From contig NZ_JAAHBP010000003.1 of the NCBI RefSeq assembly GCF_023184515.1, positions 496,001 through 560,000 on the forward strand: a stretch of 64,000 bases of DNA. Direction: 5' to 3'. A model generated the notes under the pieces. It had not been told where the DNA came from. It was given only the letters and a program-made list of their open reading frames with translations, and did no database searches. Below, one piece after another: positions 35,749-45,690 of this stretch; the stretch's first letter is position 1; each line of letters starts with the position of its first letter. The translations under genes were made by a program, and so were the position numbers. The stretch comes from Streptomyces sp. D2-8 (GTDB lineage: Bacteria; Actinomycetota; Actinomycetes; Streptomycetales; Streptomycetaceae).

Positions 35749-36633
35749 TCAGCGCTCCAGCAACATCCGCTGCAACTCCCGAGCGGCCCGAGGCGGAGCC
35801 ACATCACTACGATGCGCCAGCGCAATCGTGCGGTGGAGGCCGGGTCTGGCCAGCGGAGTCACCCGCAGACCAGGACCCGACCTCGCCGCCACCATCCGCG
35901 GTACGACGGCAACCCCCAGCCCGGCCCGCACAAAACCCAGCACCGCGTCCATCTCCCCGCCCTCCACCGCGAAGTCGGGTTCGAACCCCTCGGCCCGGCA
36001 CGCCGCCACGGTCAGCTCCCGCAGGTCGTACCCGTGCCGGAACATCACCAGCCGCTCACCCTCCAGGTCGGAGACCCGCACGGTACGCCGCCCCCGGCCG
36101 GGGCGTGGGGCATCCGGTGAGGAGACCACGACGAGATCCTCCCGCAGCAGCTCCACCGTGGTCAGCGCGGGAGACGGCGTCGGCAGCGGCAGCACCACCA
36201 GCGCCAGATCCAGCGCCCCGCGCGCCAGCTCCCGCACCAGGTCGTGGGAGCCGCCCTCCTCGATCAGCAGCCGGATCCCGGGGTAGCGGTCGTGGAAGGC
36301 GCGCAGCACATCCGGCAGCAGACCCGTGCACAGACTCGGCGTCGCCCCCAGCCGCACCCGGCCGCTGCGCAGCTGCGCCAGTTCCTGCACCTCGTGCCGG
36401 GCCGTATCCGCGTCGGCCAGGATGCGCCGGGCCAGCGGGAGGAGCGCCTCCCCGGCGTCCGTGAGCGTGATGTTGCCCCGGGCGCGCAGGAACAGATCCG
36501 CGCCCAGCTCCCGCTCCAGCGCCTTGATCTGCTGCGACAGCGAGGGCTGCGCGACATGGACCAGATCGGCGGCCCGGGTGAAGTGCCGGGTCTCGGCGAC
36601 GGCCACGAAGTACTGGAGCTGCTGGAACTGCAT
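35749..36633 (-). CDS. LysR family transcriptional regulator
   Basis: 294 residues. N-terminal winged helix-turn-helix: MQFQQLQYFVAVAETRHFTR AADLVHVAQPSLSQQIK, residues 1-60; effector-binding periplasmic-fold domain from ~90. ATG at 36633 fits the family start exactly; the open frame upstream runs through the sdh promoter. Divergent from sdhC with 83 bases between, so it very likely regulates itself and possibly sdhCAB. An ATAG-N7-CTAT inverted repeat (36643-36657) just upstream is a candidate binding site. The effector is unknown. Confidence 0.92.
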   Translation of the reverse strand: MQFQQLQYFVAVAETRHFTRAADLVHVAQPSLSQQIKALERELGADLFLRARGNITLTDAGEALLPLARRILADADTARHEVQELAQLRSGRVRLGATPSLCTGLLPDVLRAFHDRYPGIRLLIEEGGSHDLVRELARGALDLALVVLPLPTPSPALTTVELLREDLVVVSSPDAPRPGRGRRTVRVSDLEGERLVMFRHGYDLRELTVAACRAEGFEPDFAVEGGEMDAVLGFVRAGLGVAVVPRMVAARSGPGLRVTPLARPGLHRTIALAHRSDVAPPRAARELQRMLLER

Positions 36634-36642
36634 GCACCCACG

Positions 36643-36657
36643 ATAGCTCCAGCCTAT
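36643..36657. promoter_or_regulatory. Candidate LysR box in the LysR/sdhC divergent promoter
   Basis: ATAG-CTCCAGC-CTAT is an interrupted dyad of 15 bases containing the T-N11-A pattern of LysR-type sites. It lies 10 bases upstream of the regulator start and 60 bases upstream of sdhC. Confidence 0.5.
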
Positions 36658-36716
36658 GGATTCAAGCCGGACCATGTCTTGGACCGATCGGCCGCACGTC
36701 CGTAGCGTGCTGTTCC

Positions 36717-37424
36717 ATGGCTCTGGCAACGCGGACGGACCGGCGGCCGTCCCTCGCACGCACCGTGTGGGACTCCACCGTCGGCAAGAAGACCGTGATG
36801 GCGGTCAGCGGTCTGATCATGCTGCTGTACCTGGTCGTCCACATGATCGGAAACCTGAAGATCTTCTTCGGGGCAGGCGAGTTCAACCACTACGCGCACT
36901 GGCTGCGCACCGTCGGCGAGCCGTTCATGCACTACGAGTGGACGCTCTGGCTCGTCCGGGTCGTACTGGTCGTCGCCGTCGTCGCGCACGCCACCTCGGC
37001 GTACCAGCTCAGCCGCCGCGACATCAGGGCACGGCCCAGCAAGTACGTGCACAAAAGGGCACGGGCGAGCTATGCGACGCGCACCATGCGCTGGGGCGGC
37101 ATCATCCTCGGTCTGTTCATCGTCTGGCACATCCTCGACCTGACGACCGGCACCGTGCACTCCGGCGGCTTCCAGGAGGGCCACCCCTACCAGAACGTCG
37201 TGGACACCTTCTCCACCTGGTACGGCAACGCCGTCTACATCGTCGCGATGCTCGCGCTCGGCCTGCACATCCGGCACGGCTTCTGGAGCGCGGCCCAGAC
37301 CCTCGGCGTCGGCAGCCGCACCCGCGACCGCGCCCTGAAGACCGTCGCAGACGTCCTCGCGCTGCTGCTCACGGCCGGTTTCATCGCCGTACCCGTGGGC
37401 GTCATGACCGGAGTGGTGAGCTGA
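36717..37424 (+). CDS. sdhC: Succinate dehydrogenase cytochrome b subunit
   Basis: 235 residues with five membrane helices, the b558-type single-subunit anchor. It opens [22 protein letters not shown], a family signature. Histidines that could bind haem are in [17 protein letters not shown] and IVWHILDL. It anchors the SdhAB dimer and passes electrons to menaquinone. First gene of sdhCAB; sdhA begins 2 bases after its stop. Confidence 0.93.
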   Translation: MALATRTDRRPSLARTVWDSTVGKKTVMAVSGLIMLLYLVVHMIGNLKIFFGAGEFNHYAHWLRTVGEPFMHYEWTLWLVRVVLVVAVVAHATSAYQLSRRDIRARPSKYVHKRARASYATRTMRWGGIILGLFIVWHILDLTTGTVHSGGFQEGHPYQNVVDTFSTWYGNAVYIVAMLALGLHIRHGFWSAAQTLGVGSRTRDRALKTVADVLALLLTAGFIAVPVGVMTGVVS

Positions 37425-37426
37425 AG

Positions 37427-39381
<1,955 letters not shown>

Positions 39382-39385
<4 letters not shown>

Positions 39386-40128
39386 AGCTCACCCTGCGCG
39401 TCTGGCGGCAGCGCAACGCCGACGCCGACGGCACGATGTCCACGTACGAGGTGGACGGGATCTCACCCGACATGTCCTTCCTGGAGATGCTCGACACCCT
39501 CAACGAGGAGCTCATCCTGCGGGGTGAGGACCCGGTGGCCTTCGACCACGACTGCCGCGAGGGCATCTGCGGCGCGTGCTCGCTGGTCATCAACGGCGAC
39601 GCGCATGGTCCCGAGCGGACCACCACCTGTCAGTTGCACATGCGGTCGTTCGAGGACGGCGACACGATCGATGTGGAGCCGTGGCGGGCGTCGGCGTTCC
39701 CGGTGATCAAGGATCTGGTCGTGGACCGGTCGGCGTTCGACCGGATCATCCAGGCCGGCGGATACATCACCGCGCCGACCGGCGCGGCCCCCGAGGCACA
39801 CGCCACGCCGGTGCCGAAGCCGGATGCCGACTTCGCCTTCGAGCACGCCGAGTGCATCGGGTGCGGGGCGTGCGTGGCGGCCTGCCCGAACGGGGCGGCG
39901 ATGCTGTTCACCTCCGCCAAGATCAACCATCTGAACGTGCTGCCGCAGGGGGCGCCCGAGCGGGAGACGCGGGTGCTGGACATGGTGGAGCAGATGGACG
40001 AGGAGGGGTTCGGGGGGTGCACGCTCGCGGGCGAGTGCGCCACGGCCTGCCCGAAGGGGATCCCGTTGATGTCCATCACCAGCATGAACAAGGAGTGGTT
40101 GCGGGCTGCGCGGAAGGTGAAGCGGTAG
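39382..40128 (+). CDS. sdhB: Succinate dehydrogenase iron-sulfur subunit
   Basis: 248 residues. Carries electrons from SdhA to SdhC. The 2Fe-2S ligands are Cys58, Cys63, Cys66 and Cys83 ([11 protein letters not shown] ... TTTC). The 4Fe-4S/3Fe-4S clusters are formed by [11 protein letters not shown] and [16 protein letters not shown]. The ATG overlaps the sdhA stop by 4 bases (ATGA). Ends the operon; a strong hairpin follows at 40239-40269. Confidence 0.95.
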
Positions 40129-40238
40129 CGCCGTCGCGGGGACGGTTGTTCGGCGGCTGCCGGTGGTCCGTGGCCGGCTCCGCAGTTCCCCGCGCCCCCA
40201 GGGGGTGCAGTGAACGTTCGCCGGCAGGTGCGGACGGG

Positions 40239-40269
40239 CGGGGCCGGGAGTGGTGCTCTCCCGGCCCCG
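40239..40269. terminator. Bidirectional hairpin between sdhB and gvpK
   Basis: CGGGGCCGGGAG and CTCCCGGCCCCG form a perfect 12-pair stem with a 7-base loop. It lies between two convergent operons and can end both. Confidence 0.8.
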
Positions 40270-40284
40270 TCTCGCGTCTGTCCG

Positions 40285-40578
40285 TCATGGGCCGGGATCG
40301 GCCAGCAGCGGACCCAGCGGGCCGAGGTCAAGGTTGAGGTCGCTGCGCCGCAGCCCGTGCTGTGCGCACAGCTCGTCCATGCGCTCGTCCAGCAGCATCA
40401 GCGCGGTACCGAGCCGGTCCTCCTGCTCGGCGCTGAGCGTCCCCTCGTCGAAACGGCGCACCGCCTGGCGTTCCATGAGCTGCCGCAGGAGTTCCACCAC
40501 CGTCAGGACCAGGGCCGCCAGGTCGTTCGTGACGCGCTCGGGATCGAGGTCCAGCGAGTGGGTGCGCGGCGCGGTCAC
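40285..40578 (-). CDS. gvpK: Gas vesicle protein GvpK
   Basis: 97 residues. GvpK family: the SLDLDPERVTNDLAALVLTVVELLRQLMERQAVRRF core is diagnostic. An accessory assembly protein, cytoplasmic; its exact function is unknown but it is present in nearly all gvp clusters. Last gene of the minus-strand gvp operon. Its start overlaps the gvpS stop by 4 bases. Confidence 0.93.
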   Translation of the reverse strand: MTAPRTHSLDLDPERVTNDLAALVLTVVELLRQLMERQAVRRFDEGTLSAEQEDRLGTALMLLDERMDELCAQHGLRRSDLNLDLGPLGPLLADPGP

Positions 40579-40823
40579 AGCGGCCCGCTGTCCGACCAGG
40601 GCGCGGGCACCCGGTCGCTGACCGACGCCAGCAGGGCGTGCAGGGAGATCCGTACCAACGGCACGTCGGCGATGGCCAGTACGAGGTCACCGCTGACCAC
40701 GACGCCGGTCGCCAGCACGCGGTCGAGCAGGTCGACGAGCGGCACGCCGATGGGCGCGTACGGCTCCGGGCCGTCCCACGGCACCGCCGTGCGGCCGACA
40801 CCTCCGGCGACCGGTACGGTCAT
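40575..40823 (-). CDS. gvpS: Gas vesicle protein GvpS (GvpA-like)
   Basis: 82 residues. One GvpA-fold domain: VPLVDLLDRVLATGVVVSGDLVLAIADVPLVRISLHALLASV. It lacks the long acidic tail of the GvpA homologue in this cluster. Named GvpS by position between gvpL and gvpK in the Streptomyces gene order. It probably caps or nucleates the vesicle wall together with GvpJ. ATG at 40823; both ends overlap neighbouring genes. Confidence 0.88.
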   Translation of the reverse strand: MTVPVAGGVGRTAVPWDGPEPYAPIGVPLVDLLDRVLATGVVVSGDLVLAIADVPLVRISLHALLASVSDRVPAPWSDSGPL

Positions 40824-41671
40824 GCCCGGACCTCCTGGTGCGCTGCGCACTCCGCCCCGTCCGACCGGGCGAAGGAGTACGGGATCCATGGCCCTGACAT
40901 GGTGACCTCCACGGCCGTACGGTGGGCGTCGCGGGACAGTTCGCCGACGGCCCGGACGAACTCGGCGCGCTGTCCGTCGTCGACCAGATAGGCCACGTTG
41001 AGCAGTTGCGGGACGCTCCTGCCGGTCAGCTGCTCGCTCTGCGGCCGGTGCCGCGTCGCGGCGACGGCGTACCGCCGCAACTCCCCGTCGACGGCGTGGG
41101 CCTGCGCCAGGGCGTGCTCGCGCGTCTCGCGCTCGGCGCGCCGCCGGGCGCTCGCCCGGCGCAGGTACGAGCGCCCGTCGGCCGGTCCGTCCCCGGCGCC
41201 ACCGGGCCCGCGCTCGGTGGTGGGGCCGTGCACCTTCACCGCCCACTCGGTGCGGTTGCGCAGCCGGTCCAGCAGGGCGCACAGGGACTTCTCCCGGGCG
41301 GTCACGGCCCGTACCGCGTTGCGGTCGTCCAGATACAGCGTCGGCATCGGCAGGGGCACGACGGGGCCCGCGCTCGCGGCCGCCTCCACGCCCCGGTGGT
41401 GGGCGCGGACGCAACGCTCCAGCTCCTCGGGCCGGTTGAGCCGCTCGGCGAGCGCCTCCTCGCCGAAGGCCGCCGCGGGAACGTCCTGCACGATCAGGTG
41501 AAGCGGGCCCGCGGCCAGGACCCGCAGCGGTCCGCCGCCGTCATGGCCCGGCGTCACCGAGAGCACCTCGTCCGGCACAGGCGTGTCCGTCACGGCGAAC
41601 ACACAGGTGACGGTGGGGCGCGGCACGCCCGGTTCCGTCGCGGGCGCCCGGCCGGCCCCGGCCGTGCTCAT
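40820..41671 (-). CDS. gvpL: Gas vesicle protein GvpL/GvpF family
   Basis: 283 residues. GvpL/GvpF fold, recognised by the ferredoxin-like N-terminal half with a VVPLPMPTLYLDD strand, and TEWAVKVHG followed by an Arg/Ala/Glu-rich helix and the final GPWIPYSF motif shared by the family. GvpF/L proteins act early in gas vesicle assembly and can bind GvpA. Second GvpF/L-type gene in the operon; named gvpL by order. Overlaps gvpJ by 4 bases. Confidence 0.9.
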   Translation of the reverse strand: MSTAGAGRAPATEPGVPRPTVTCVFAVTDTPVPDEVLSVTPGHDGGGPLRVLAAGPLHLIVQDVPAAAFGEEALAERLNRPEELERCVRAHHRGVEAAASAGPVVPLPMPTLYLDDRNAVRAVTAREKSLCALLDRLRNRTEWAVKVHGPTTERGPGGAGDGPADGRSYLRRASARRRAERETREHALAQAHAVDGELRRYAVAATRHRPQSEQLTGRSVPQLLNVAYLVDDGQRAEFVRAVGELSRDAHRTAVEVTMSGPWIPYSFARSDGAECAAHQEVRA

Positions 41672-42012
41672 CGGACCACCTCCGCGGTGTCGGGGTCGGC
41701 TTCCGCCAGGGCCTCCAGACGGGCCCGCAGCCGCGCGTTCTCCTCGGCGAGGGCGTCCCGTGCGGCGCGCGAGGACAGCGCCGGGTCCGTCTCCCACCAG
41801 TCGATGCCCGCCTTCTTGGCGGTCTCGACCGAGGCGATGAACAGGCGCAGACGGATGGTGAGCAGTTCGATGTCGAGCAGGTCGATCTTGATGTCGCCCG
41901 CGATGACGATGCCTTTGTCCAGAACGCGTTCGAGGAGGTCCGCGAGGCTGCCGGTGGGCGGCCCGACCGGCTCCGCTCCCGGGCCCGCGGGCCAGGTGCC
42001 GACGTCGGTCAC
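41668..42012 (-). CDS. gvpJ: Gas vesicle protein GvpJ (GvpA-like)
   Basis: 114 residues. GvpA-type domain at about 20-75: SLADLLERVLDKGIVIAGDIKIDLLDIELLTIRLRLFIASVE, then IDWWE and a coiled acidic helix (EENARLRARLEALAEAD). A minor vesicle component thought to shape the conical ends. Overlaps gvpG and gvpL by 4 bases each, so the genes are translationally coupled. Confidence 0.92.
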   Translation of the reverse strand: MTDVGTWPAGPGAEPVGPPTGSLADLLERVLDKGIVIAGDIKIDLLDIELLTIRLRLFIASVETAKKAGIDWWETDPALSSRAARDALAEENARLRARLEALAEADPDTAEVVR

Positions 42013-42272
42013 GAAACACCCCCGCGGTGCGGACGGCCGGCGTACCGCACGGGACTGTCGAGCCGGGCGAGCAACCGCTCCTCCTCTTCCTCGAAGGCCT
42101 CCTCGTCGATGGCGCCCTCCTCCAAGGCCCGGTTGAGTGCCGCCAGGCGTGCCTGCACCGCACGGGGGTCGCCGGTCTGGCGTTCGGCCTCCTGGAGCAG
42201 GTGGTCGGCGACCCAGAGCGTGCCGCGCAACGGGGCCAGTGGCAGCAGCAGGAGCCCGCTCACGAGTCCCAC
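42009..42272 (-). CDS. gvpG: Gas vesicle protein GvpG
   Basis: 87 residues. GvpG family: LLLLPLAPLRGTLWVADHLL then a charged helix RLAALNRALEEGAIDEEAFEEEEERLLARL. A small accessory assembly protein. Placed between gvpF and gvpJ as usual. Four bases separate it from the gvpF stop. Confidence 0.92.
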   Translation of the reverse strand: MGLVSGLLLLPLAPLRGTLWVADHLLQEAERQTGDPRAVQARLAALNRALEEGAIDEEAFEEEEERLLARLDSPVRYAGRPHRGGVS

Positions 42273-42276
42273 CGTG

Positions 42277-43044
42277 TCACCGGCCCGCCGTGGCGGACTG
42301 CGCGTCGACGAAGCTGTAGCACGGCAGCGGACCGGTCACACTCAGGGCCAGCCTGTCCCCGACGTCGCGTGCCTGCGCGGCCACGGCCTGTCGGAAGCGC
42401 TGTTCGTCGGCGGAACGCACCAGGAACGACGTGCTCAGCACCTGCTCGTCGTCGACGGGTCCCTGCGCCGTGCGCACGGCGAGCGGGGCCAGGCGGGCCA
42501 GCACCTCCCGTGCCGCGCCCCGGGCCTCGCGCGCGACGCCCCGGGCCAGCGCCTCGCCCAGCCGCACGTTCGCCTCGTAGCCGGGGCGGTGCCGGGTCTG
42601 GCGGGCGAGCGTGCGCAGGGCGTCGTCCCGGCGTACGAGGTCGGCGAAGTACCCGTGCACGACGGCGCCCTTCACGTTCATCTCGACGCAGCCCCGTACC
42701 ACGTCGAGCTGTGCCGCCAAGCGGGCTCGGTCGGTGCGCAGTTGCCCGCGCAGCGACTCCGCCTCGGGAGTCAGGACGGCGAACCGCATGGGCAGGACGG
42801 GGCCCTGCGCGGCGAGTTCGCCGAGCACCGCCTGATGGGCCATCAGATCGCGTCGCCGCGCCCGGACGGACTCCGGTGCGTCCGAGACGGCCGCGCAGAG
42901 CCCGTCCTCGGTCAGCAGCCGCACCGCCGCGCCGTCCACCCCGGGCGCCTTCGGGGGCCGGACGCCCGCCGGGGCGATGCCATAGACGTACAGGGCGCCG
43001 AGCGTGCCGGCGGTGGTGAGGTCGGTGGTGGCCGTCACGGTCAT
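42277..43044 (-). CDS. gvpF: Gas vesicle protein GvpF
   Basis: 255 residues. GvpL/GvpF family; opens LGALYVYGIAP and carries VLPMRFAVL, NVKGAVVHGYF and the closing GPLPCYSFVD. Assembly factor that contacts the structural GvpA. It follows the gvpA gene with a 4-base overlap and is the first of two GvpF/L genes in the operon. Confidence 0.92.
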   Translation of the reverse strand: MTVTATTDLTTAGTLGALYVYGIAPAGVRPPKAPGVDGAAVRLLTEDGLCAAVSDAPESVRARRRDLMAHQAVLGELAAQGPVLPMRFAVLTPEAESLRGQLRTDRARLAAQLDVVRGCVEMNVKGAVVHGYFADLVRRDDALRTLARQTRHRPGYEANVRLGEALARGVAREARGAAREVLARLAPLAVRTAQGPVDDEQVLSTSFLVRSADEQRFRQAVAAQARDVGDRLALSVTGPLPCYSFVDAQSATAGR

Positions 43045-43517
43045 TCCTCCTCGGCCTTGCGGCGCCGGGGCCGCGGGCGGTCGTCGTCACTGCGGCGCTT
43101 GCGGGCCGGCCGCGCGGCGCGCTCGGTGCGGGCGTCGGCCTCGTCGGCGTCCACGTCGTCCTCGGTGTCGTCCTCCGGGGTGAGGAAGTCGCGCACCTTG
43201 TCGGTCAGGGAACCGGCGGCACGCTTGGCGCCCGCCTTGCCGACGGCCTTGGAGACCGGCCCGCCGAACAGCTCGGGCACGGTCTTGGAGCGGGGGTCGT
43301 TCTCGAGATCCAGGCGGTTGCACGCCTCCGCGAAGCGTAGGTACGTGTCGACGCTGGCGACCACGATGCGCGCGTCGATCTTGATGATCTCGATCCCGAC
43401 CAGCGAGACGCGCACGAAGACGTCGATCACCATGCCGCGGTCGAGAATCAGCTCCAGCACGTCGTAGAGGGTTCCGGCGCGGGGGGAACAGACGATCTCG
43501 TCGCTGTAGACGGTCAT
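43041..43517 (-). CDS. gvpA: Gas vesicle structural protein GvpA
   Basis: 158 residues. The wall-forming fold spans residues 15-70: TLYDVLELILDRGMVIDVFVRVSLVGIEIIKIDARIVVASVDTYLRFAEA. A ~80-residue basic/acidic disordered tail follows, absent from cyanobacterial GvpA (~70 residues). The tail is usual in Streptomyces GvpA and may block ordered wall assembly. If functional, it polymerises into a gas-filled protein shell. Second gene after gvpO. Confidence 0.93.
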   Translation of the reverse strand: MTVYSDEIVCSPRAGTLYDVLELILDRGMVIDVFVRVSLVGIEIIKIDARIVVASVDTYLRFAEACNRLDLENDPRSKTVPELFGGPVSKAVGKAGAKRAAGSLTDKVRDFLTPEDDTEDDVDADEADARTERAARPARKRRSDDDRPRPRRRKAEEE

Positions 43518-43554
43518 GCGGCGGTCCTTCCGGTCAGCGGTTGCGACGGTCCGG

Positions 43555-43881
43555 TCACTGGTCCTGGGCGCCGCGCCGGAAGCGCGCGATCCGGCGGTAC
43601 TGCACGAGCTCGCCCGCCGAGTCCAGTTCCACCCGGTACGTCGCGAGCAGGCTGGTGGTGTCGGGGATGCGCGCCAGTTCGAGTACGTCCACGTCGACGA
43701 TCCAGCCGTCGTCCTCGCCCCGGCACACCGCGGAAACCCCTTCGAGGCGGTGGCTGATCAGCTCCGTCAGCGCCTCGGCGGCGCTTCGGGCGGCCTCCCC
43801 GGCACCGCGCACGGCGCGTCGGCGCTTGGTGGACGTGGCCGAGTCACTACGTCGTCGCTCGCCGGCTCCGGGTTCTGTCAT
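43555..43881 (-). CDS. gvpO: Gas vesicle protein GvpO
   Basis: 108 residues. N-terminal basic disordered part (TKRRRAVRGAGEAARSAAEAL), then the GvpO domain (GWIVDVDVLELARIPDTTSLLATYRVELDSAG ELVQYRR). First gene of the operon; GvpO is a proposed regulator or assembly factor. ATG at 43881 preferred over GTG at 43890. The operon promoter should lie in 43882-44094, shared with the divergent olsB. Confidence 0.88.
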   Translation of the reverse strand: MTEPGAGERRRSDSATSTKRRRAVRGAGEAARSAAEALTELISHRLEGVSAVCRGEDDGWIVDVDVLELARIPDTTSLLATYRVELDSAGELVQYRRIARFRRGAQDQ

Positions 43882-44094
43882 GCGGTTCACTCTTGCCGCC
43901 GGAGCCGGTGCGCGCGTGTCCGGCTAGGCCATCCGGGCCGCTCCGGTGGGCGCGAGCCGTTCAGCAACCCCACACCCGTTCTCTCTGCACATGACACGCG
44001 AAGGTCAGCCGGCATCGGAAGAACAGAGGCGAAGGACCGCACGACACCGCTCAGCGCCCCGCCTCACCGACCGGCCCGTGACCAGGAGAGAGCC

Positions 44095-44862
44095 ATGACC
44101 GGCGTACTGACCGTCGACCGCCCCGCGCAGCCCGCGCCCCCCACCCGCTACACCGTCGCCCTCGCCCGGAACGAGGAGGACGTGCGTGCCGCCCAGCGGC
44201 TGCGGCACGATGTCTTCGCCGGGGAGATGGGCGCCCTGCTGGCCGGCCCGCAGCCGGGCCTCGACGTCGACTCGTTCGACGCGTACTGCGACCACCTGCT
44301 CGTACGGGAGGAGACGACCGGCCAGGTCGTCGGCACCTACCGGCTGCTGCCGCCGGAGCGCGCGGCGGTCGCCGGGCGGCTGTACTCCGAGGGCGAGTTC
44401 GATCTGACCGCGCTGGACGGGATCCGGCCGCAGCTCGTCGAGGTCGGCCGCTCCTGTGTGCACCCCGACCACCGCGACGGCGCGGTCATCGGCCTCATCT
44501 GGGCGGGCATCGCCCGCTACATGGTCGACCGCGGCCACGAGTGGCTCGCCGGCTGCTGCTCCGTCCCGCTCGCCGACGGCGGCACCCTCGCGTCCGCCAC
44601 CTGGGACCGGGTGAGCGACAAGCACCTCTCGCCGGAGGAGTTCCGGGTGAAGCCGCTGCTGCCGTGGACGCCGGGTCCCGCGCCCGCCGCCCGCGGCGAA
44701 CTGCCCGCCCTGCTGCGCGGCTACCTGCGCCTCGGTGCCTGGGTGTGCGGCGAACCGGCCCACGACCCGGACTTCGGCGTCGCCGACCTGTACGTCCTGC
44801 TGCCCATGAGCCGCGTCAACGCGCGCTACCTGCGCCACTTCCTCTCCCTCGTCCCGGCCTGA
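44095..44862 (+). CDS. olsB: L-ornithine N(alpha)-acyltransferase (OlsB-like GNAT)
   Basis: 255 residues. The OlsB family transfers a 3-hydroxyacyl chain from acyl carrier protein to ornithine, giving lyso-ornithine lipid. Signature pieces: LRHDVFAGEMGA, the VGTYRLLPPE strand and VEVGRSCVHPDHRDGAVIGLIWAGIARYM, then LAGCCSVPLADGG. ATG at 44095 follows AGGAGAG. The stop overlaps the next ATG (TGATG), coupling it to the acyltransferase. Together they form an ornithine-lipid pair. The reaction is inferred from family, not proven. Confidence 0.85.
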   Translation: MTGVLTVDRPAQPAPPTRYTVALARNEEDVRAAQRLRHDVFAGEMGALLAGPQPGLDVDSFDAYCDHLLVREETTGQVVGTYRLLPPERAAVAGRLYSEGEFDLTALDGIRPQLVEVGRSCVHPDHRDGAVIGLIWAGIARYMVDRGHEWLAGCCSVPLADGGTLASATWDRVSDKHLSPEEFRVKPLLPWTPGPAPAARGELPALLRGYLRLGAWVCGEPAHDPDFGVADLYVLLPMSRVNARYLRHFLSLVPA

Positions 44863-45677
44863 TGAGCGCCTGGCTGCCCACCGCGCCCTGCACGCCGCAG
44901 GCCTGTGTCGAGGCGCCGGCGGCCGTGCGGGCGCGGGCCGTGCCGCGGGCCGTGCTGCGGCTCACCGCGGTCCTCCTGCTGCTTCTCGCGGGGATCGCGC
45001 TGACGCCCTTCGGCGCCCGGATACCGGCACCCCTGGTGCGGCGCTGGTGCCGGTGGATCGTGCGGGCCGCGGGGGTCCGGGTCCGTATCACCGGTGCCGC
45101 CGCCCCCACCGGCGGACTGCTGCTGGTCGCCAACCACATCTCCTGGCTGGACATCCCACTGCTCGCCGCCGTACGTCCCGCTCGGATGCTGGCCAAGACC
45201 GAGGTACGGCGCTGGCCCGTCGCCGGTGCGCTGGCCGCGCGCGGCGGAACCCTGTTCATCGACCGGGACCGGCTGCGCACCCTCCCCGACACGGTCGCCC
45301 GGATCGCCGGGGCGCTGCGCGAGGGCGCCGCGGTCGCGGCCTTCCCCGAGGGCAGCACGTGGTGCGGCCGGGCCCAGGGGACCTTCCGCCGGGCCGTCTT
45401 CCAGGCCGCCCTGGACGCCGGGGTTCCCGTCCAGCCGGTGCGGATCGGCTACCGGCTCAGTGGCGGCACGGCCACCACGGTCCCCGCGTACGTCGGCGAG
45501 GACACGCTGCTCGCCTCCCTGTGGCGGGTGGCGACGGCCCGCGGCCTGATCGCGGAGGTCGAGGTACGGGCCCCCGTCCCATCGGGCAGCAGCCCCGACC
45601 GCCGCGCGCTCGCCCGCTCGGCACAGCCGCAGGAGACGGCCGCGCCGGCTTGGACGCACACGGTGCTGGTGGCGTAG
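44862..45677 (+). CDS. olsA: 1-acyl-glycerol-3-phosphate / lyso-ornithine-lipid acyltransferase (OlsA-like)
   Basis: 271 residues. PlsC-type acyltransferase with a membrane helix at about 35-52 (LLLLAGIALTPFG). The catalytic NHxxxxD box is NHISWLD; the FPEGST acyl-acceptor block and GVPVQPVRIGYR follow. Next to an OlsB homologue this is most simply the second step of ornithine lipid synthesis. Ornithine lipids are phosphorus-free membrane lipids often made under phosphate limitation. Start overlaps the olsB stop by one base. Confidence 0.83.
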   Translation: MSAWLPTAPCTPQACVEAPAAVRARAVPRAVLRLTAVLLLLLAGIALTPFGARIPAPLVRRWCRWIVRAAGVRVRITGAAAPTGGLLLVANHISWLDIPLLAAVRPARMLAKTEVRRWPVAGALAARGGTLFIDRDRLRTLPDTVARIAGALREGAAVAAFPEGSTWCGRAQGTFRRAVFQAALDAGVPVQPVRIGYRLSGGTATTVPAYVGEDTLLASLWRVATARGLIAEVEVRAPVPSGSSPDRRALARSAQPQETAAPAWTHTVLVA

Positions 45678-45690
45678 GGGCTCCCGTACC

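Noticed and set aside
41668..42012. gvpJ as the main wall protein instead of gvpA
   Set aside because: The gene at 43041-43517 has the closer GvpA core (VIDVFVRVSLVGIEIIKIDARI) and the usual second position after gvpO.
40129..43890. gvpY and gvpZ as found in some Streptomyces gas vesicle clusters
   Set aside because: Every gap between the eight gvp genes is an overlap or under 40 bases, so there is no room for them.
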